DNA from: Synechocystis sp. PCC 7509
GTDB taxonomy: Bacteria > Cyanobacteriota > Cyanobacteriia > Cyanobacteriales > Chroococcidiopsidaceae
DNA: 64,000 nt
Reading direction: 5' to 3'
NCBI RefSeq assembly: GCF_000332075.2
Contig: NZ_ALVU02000001.1
Span: 1,755,193-1,819,192 of the forward strand
The notes under the pieces are model-generated. The model was not told where the DNA came from and made no database searches. It worked only from the letters and a program-made list of their open reading frames with translations. Both the position numbers and the translations under genes were made by a program. Positions 61,131 to 64,000 of this stretch are shown here, in pieces. The first letter of the stretch is position 1; each line of letters starts with the position of its first letter.

Positions 61131-63016
61131 AAATCTACTTCGTCGTCGTCTTCCTCATCCCAGTTACTAGCAGTAGCAATTTGCATTGCTGGGGCGGAGG
61201 TTTTTGGGCTAACAGATGGTTTGAAGTTAAAGTTTACCGTTTCGCCCTTAAAAGCCTCTGCTAAACGTTGGGAAGCAAGTTCTAATTGATTATCAACTAC
61301 TTCAATGGCTGGATCGGTGCTAGGTGCGGCGGCTTCTGGAATTGGTGGCGGTGACTTAACGACGGGTAACTCTGGCGGTTTTGGTGGCGGAGGGGAGAAG
61401 TTATCATTGGGGGCGGTTTCTTGTGGCGGAGAAACAGTAGGCGATCGCATTTGTTCTGTTGGCGGTACTGTTTTAGTTTCGCTGTTACTAACTTCTAAAA
61501 CTACTTTTACTTTTTGCGCTACCAAGATTTGAAAAGCGGCTTCAATATTAGGGATTTTATTTTGTGCTAACTTGAGCAACTGTTGAGAAGTAATCCCTAC
61601 CCGCGCTAAACTACCATCAAAAGATAGCAATCGGCAATGTTGACTAACTAGAGCTTGAGCAGAAAGAGGTTTGATTTCCTTAACTATTTTTTGCCATAAA
61701 TTGCTATCTCCGGCAGCTATGGGGGTTATTGGATCTGTTTCTCCCAAAGGCTGAGAAGGTGTTTCTATTTGGGAGCGATGGTAATTTTGATCGCTCTCTG
61801 CTTGTACTAGCTGAGAAGGTGTTTCTAGAGGTGCGATCGCCTTTGTAGGTGTTTGCTCAATAACGGGAATTGGTTTAATTTCTGGACTGGGTACGCTATT
61901 AATTGTCACAGTGGGTGTTTGAGCCGTATTTGTAGCCAATAATCCCAGTAATGTTACTTCTAACCACAAACGCGGTTGCGTAGAGTTTTTGATTTGGATT
62001 TCGCTTTTTGCTAGGTGCTGTTGTCCATTAACAATCGTGGCAATTTCTACATTATTTGCAAGTTTGCGTAGTGATTCCCAAGTTGCGGAAGTAAGGGAAA
62101 CTAAATCGTTACGAGTGGGAGCAGTTTTAGCAATTAGTAAGTCACGGTAGAAGCTGGCAAGATTTTGCAACACTATCAAGGGTTCGCGTCCTCGATCCAT
62201 GATTTTTCGGGCGCTTTCTAAGATAGTATCGGGGTGACAAAGGGCGATCGCATTCAACAATTCTAAGCAATCTTTTTCGCTGACTGAACCTGCTAAATCC
62301 CACACTCGCTCGATGGTAATTTCTCCAGACAATAAGCTCAACTGATCGAGCAAACTTTCCGCGTCGCGCAAGCCACCTTGAGCAAGCCCAGCTACCAATT
62401 GCAAAGCATCGGAACTAATACTAATATCTTCTTCAGTGGCAATGTAGCGTAAATGATCGGCGATCGCTTGCATCGGAATCCGGCGAAAATCAAACCTTTG
62501 ACAGCGAGAAATAATTGTAGGTAAAACTCGCTCTGGATCGGTGGTTGCTAAGATAAATACTACGCTTTTTGGCGGTTCTTCCAGAGTTTTTAGTAAGCAA
62601 TTGAACGCCGCACTCGACAGCATATGACATTCATCGATCGCATAAACTTTATAGCGACACTGTACCGGAGCAAATTGGGCGCGTTCGATAATTTCCCGAA
62701 TGTTGTCTACTCCGGTATTACTAGCTGCGTCTATTTCAATTACATCTAAAGCAATACCTTTGGTAATTCCTTGACAAGCATCGCACTTGCCACAAGGCTT
62801 TTCTATAGGCGCGGGGCTACTGAGACAATTTAGAGATTTAGATAAAATCCGGGCGCTAGAAGTTTTACCCGTCCCTCTTGAGCCTGTAAACAAGTAAGCC
62901 GGGGCAATTTGGCTCTTGCGGATGGCGTTAGTTAACGTGGTTGCGATCGCCTCTTGCCCGACTAAATCAGCAAAAGTTTGTGGTCGATATTTGTGATGTA
63001 GCGGCTCGTAAGACAT
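61127..63016 (-). CDS. dnaX: DNA polymerase III subunit gamma/tau
   Basis: A 629-residue clamp-loader subunit. AAA+ domain (1-~240) with YRPQTFADLVGQEAI, Walker A GSRGTGKTSSARIL, zinc ligands CGKCDACQGI, Walker B YAIDECHML and sensor 1 FILATTDPERV; then domain III and a long Pro/Glu-rich tau-like tail. No intein is present, although cyanobacterial dnaX often carries one. Ends in a 4-base convergent overlap with mgdA. Confidence 0.93.
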   Translation of the reverse strand: MSYEPLHHKYRPQTFADLVGQEAIATTLTNAIRKSQIAPAYLFTGSRGTGKTSSARILSKSLNCLSSPAPIEKPCGKCDACQGITKGIALDVIEIDAASNTGVDNIREIIERAQFAPVQCRYKVYAIDECHMLSSAAFNCLLKTLEEPPKSVVFILATTDPERVLPTIISRCQRFDFRRIPMQAIADHLRYIATEEDISISSDALQLVAGLAQGGLRDAESLLDQLSLLSGEITIERVWDLAGSVSEKDCLELLNAIALCHPDTILESARKIMDRGREPLIVLQNLASFYRDLLIAKTAPTRNDLVSLTSATWESLRKLANNVEIATIVNGQQHLAKSEIQIKNSTQPRLWLEVTLLGLLATNTAQTPTVTINSVPSPEIKPIPVIEQTPTKAIAPLETPSQLVQAESDQNYHRSQIETPSQPLGETDPITPIAAGDSNLWQKIVKEIKPLSAQALVSQHCRLLSFDGSLARVGITSQQLLKLAQNKIPNIEAAFQILVAQKVKVVLEVSNSETKTVPPTEQMRSPTVSPPQETAPNDNFSPPPPKPPELPVVKSPPPIPEAAAPSTDPAIEVVDNQLELASQRLAEAFKGETVNFNFKPSVSPKTSAPAMQIATASNWDEEDDDEVDF

Positions 63017-63107
63017 TGGTTTTAATACATTCTCTCCTATTAGGATAGAGGAGCAAGGGACGTAATGTTTGTTGATTTTAGTACAAAGTTACTAGAGGAG
63101 GATAGTT

Positions 63108-64000
63108 TTGCGGCGATCGCCTTTTTCTACCTTAGATAAGGAAACTGTAGGTTTAGTCTACGGTTTTTTGGGTGTACTTTGTTTTAGCTTAACTTTACCT
63201 GCCACACGAGTAGCAGTAGCAGACTTAGATCCGGTTGTAGTTGGGCTAGGACGATCGATGGTGGCGGCGCTACTAGCGGCGATATTGTTAAAAATTACCC
63301 ATCAAAAACCCCCGACTCGCCAGCAAATAAAGAGTTTAGTAATTGTTGCTTTGGGAGTAGTAATTGGGTTTCCAATTCTATCAGCTTGGGCGATGGTAAA
63401 CTTACCCGCTTCTCACGGAGCAATTGTTTTAGGGATTGCGCCCTTAGCTACAGCGATCGCTGGAACTCTCCGCACAGGCGATCGCCCTTCATGGGGTTTT
63501 TGGTTGGCGAGTATTTTGGGTAGCACAACAGTAGTTAGTTTTGCTGTTTATTCGGGGGCGGGACACTTGCAAATAGGAGATTTAGCTTTACTGGGAGCAA
63601 TGATTGCAGCGTCTTTTGGCTACGCCGAGGGCGCATTACTAGCGCAAGTAATGGGAGGATGGCAAGTAATTAGTTGGGGGTTATTAGTCGCTATACCAAT
63701 GATGCTATTGCCTGTTATTTTCGCCATTTGGCATCACGGTTTAGTAGCTTCGCCTACAGCATGGTTTGGATTTGGTTATATCGCGGTATTTAGTCAGTTT
63801 TTGGCGTTTTTTGCTTGGTACAAAGGTTTAGCAATTGGCGGCGTGGCGCGGGTGGGACAAGTTCAACTATTGCAGCCATTTTTAACAATTTCTGCCTCCG
63901 CATTGCTACTAGGAGAAGGAATTTCAGCTTCAACTATTGGGACCGCAATTGTTGTATTTATAATTGTGATTTTGGGCAAAAAAACAGCAGTAAAACGTGC
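63108..64000 (+). CDS. EamA-type drug/metabolite transporter, 3' end beyond window
   Basis: An open frame from TTG 63108 (preceded by GAGGAGG at 63095-63101) runs to the last base of the window, 297 codons and still open. My translation gives ten hydrophobic helices in two EamA repeats: SLTLPATRVAVADLDPVVVG, PASHGAIVLGIAPLATAIAG, then FFAWYKGLAIGGVARVGQVQ and LQPFLTISASALLLGE. Typical of DMT-superfamily exporters; substrate unknown. Little of the C-terminus can be missing. Confidence 0.88.
   Translation, partial: MRRSPFSTLDKETVGLVYGFLGVLCFSLTLPATRVAVADLDPVVVGLGRSMVAALLAAILLKITHQKPPTRQQIKSLVIVALGVVIGFPILSAWAMVNLPASHGAIVLGIAPLATAIAGTLRTGDRPSWGFWLASILGSTTVVSFAVYSGAGHLQIGDLALLGAMIAASFGYAEGALLAQVMGGWQVISWGLLVAIPMMLLPVIFAIWHHGLVASPTAWFGFGYIAVFSQFLAFFAWYKGLAIGGVARVGQVQLLQPFLTISASALLLGEGISASTIGTAIVVFIIVILGKKTAVKR

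Noticed and set aside
61127-63016. Possible intein or programmed frameshift in dnaX
   Set aside because: The frame is continuous, the AAA+ motifs are uninterrupted and I see no intein block or slippery A-run at the gamma/tau boundary.

Overview
The window is chromosomal DNA from a beta-carboxysome cyanobacterium. The evidence is the very high density of the HIP1 octamer GCGATCGC, a ccmK3-ccmK4 pair, a CpcS-type phycobiliprotein lyase, the glucolipid synthase MgdA, a cyanoexosortase A locus, and many cyanobacteria-only families (DUF3110, DUF1816, Slr1339, EbsA). The species cannot be named from the sequence alone. I see no rRNA, tRNA, CRISPR array, intact insertion sequence or prophage.

Layout. 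1-8.3 kb: murQ (cut by the window edge), a DUF3110 gene, a large TamB-like gene and a HAF-repeat PEP-CTERM protein. 8.3-11.9 kb: an NB-ARC/WD40 STAND ATPase. 12.0-18.0 kb is accessory. It holds an antitoxin with an internally deleted VapC remnant, three consecutive peptidoglycan hydrolases without signal peptides, an unfamiliar membrane protein, a DUF1304 protein and an orphan ParD-like antitoxin. 18.1-22.1 kb: an alpha/beta hydrolase fused to an NTF2-like domain, an orphan sugar-ABC permease, TPR and SH3 proteins. 22.2-25.0 kb: two cysteine-free rhodanese-like proteins, an active-type sulfurtransferase and ccmK3-ccmK4. 25.0-28.6 kb: a glycosyltransferase, a lipid kinase and a frameshifted gene with a small partner. 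28.9-37 kb: gamma-glutamyltransferase, exonuclease III, DUF1816, the two enzymes of the cyanobacterial 2-oxoglutarate-to-succinate bypass, a response regulator and DUF2294. 37.2-39.4 kb: groES-groEL with a CIRCE operator. 39.5-45 kb: a ferredoxin-like protein, a NarL-type regulator, the sulfate transporter genes sbpA-cysT-cysW with a NIL protein (no cysA), and riboflavin synthase. 45.2-49.8 kb: a bifunctional nuclease family protein, an Fe-S aldo/keto reductase and the cyanoexosortase A cluster. 49.8-58.6 kb: an orphan solute-binding protein with a phycobiliprotein lyase, a VWA protein, Slr1339, MarR, YajQ, MAPEG, a SLOG protein, a divergent PadR/DUF4188 pair with a clear operator candidate, a BioD-like/DRTGG protein and EbsA. 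58.7-64 kb: a radical SAM gene overlapping mgdA, dnaX, and an EamA transporter running off the end.

Connections. The PEP-CTERM protein at 7.2 kb is a candidate substrate of the cyanoexosortase at 46.9 kb. The gene pair at 32.6-35.7 kb probably closes the TCA cycle through succinic semialdehyde. The best candidate for an undescribed system is the hydrolase island at 12.6-17.3 kb. It contains all the activities needed to dismantle peptidoglycan (two amidases, a glucosaminidase and a LAS-type metallopeptidase), none visibly exported, next to a membrane protein and degraded toxin-antitoxin genes. Further observations are a small palindromic dispersed element in several copies and a frameshift in a poly-A run.
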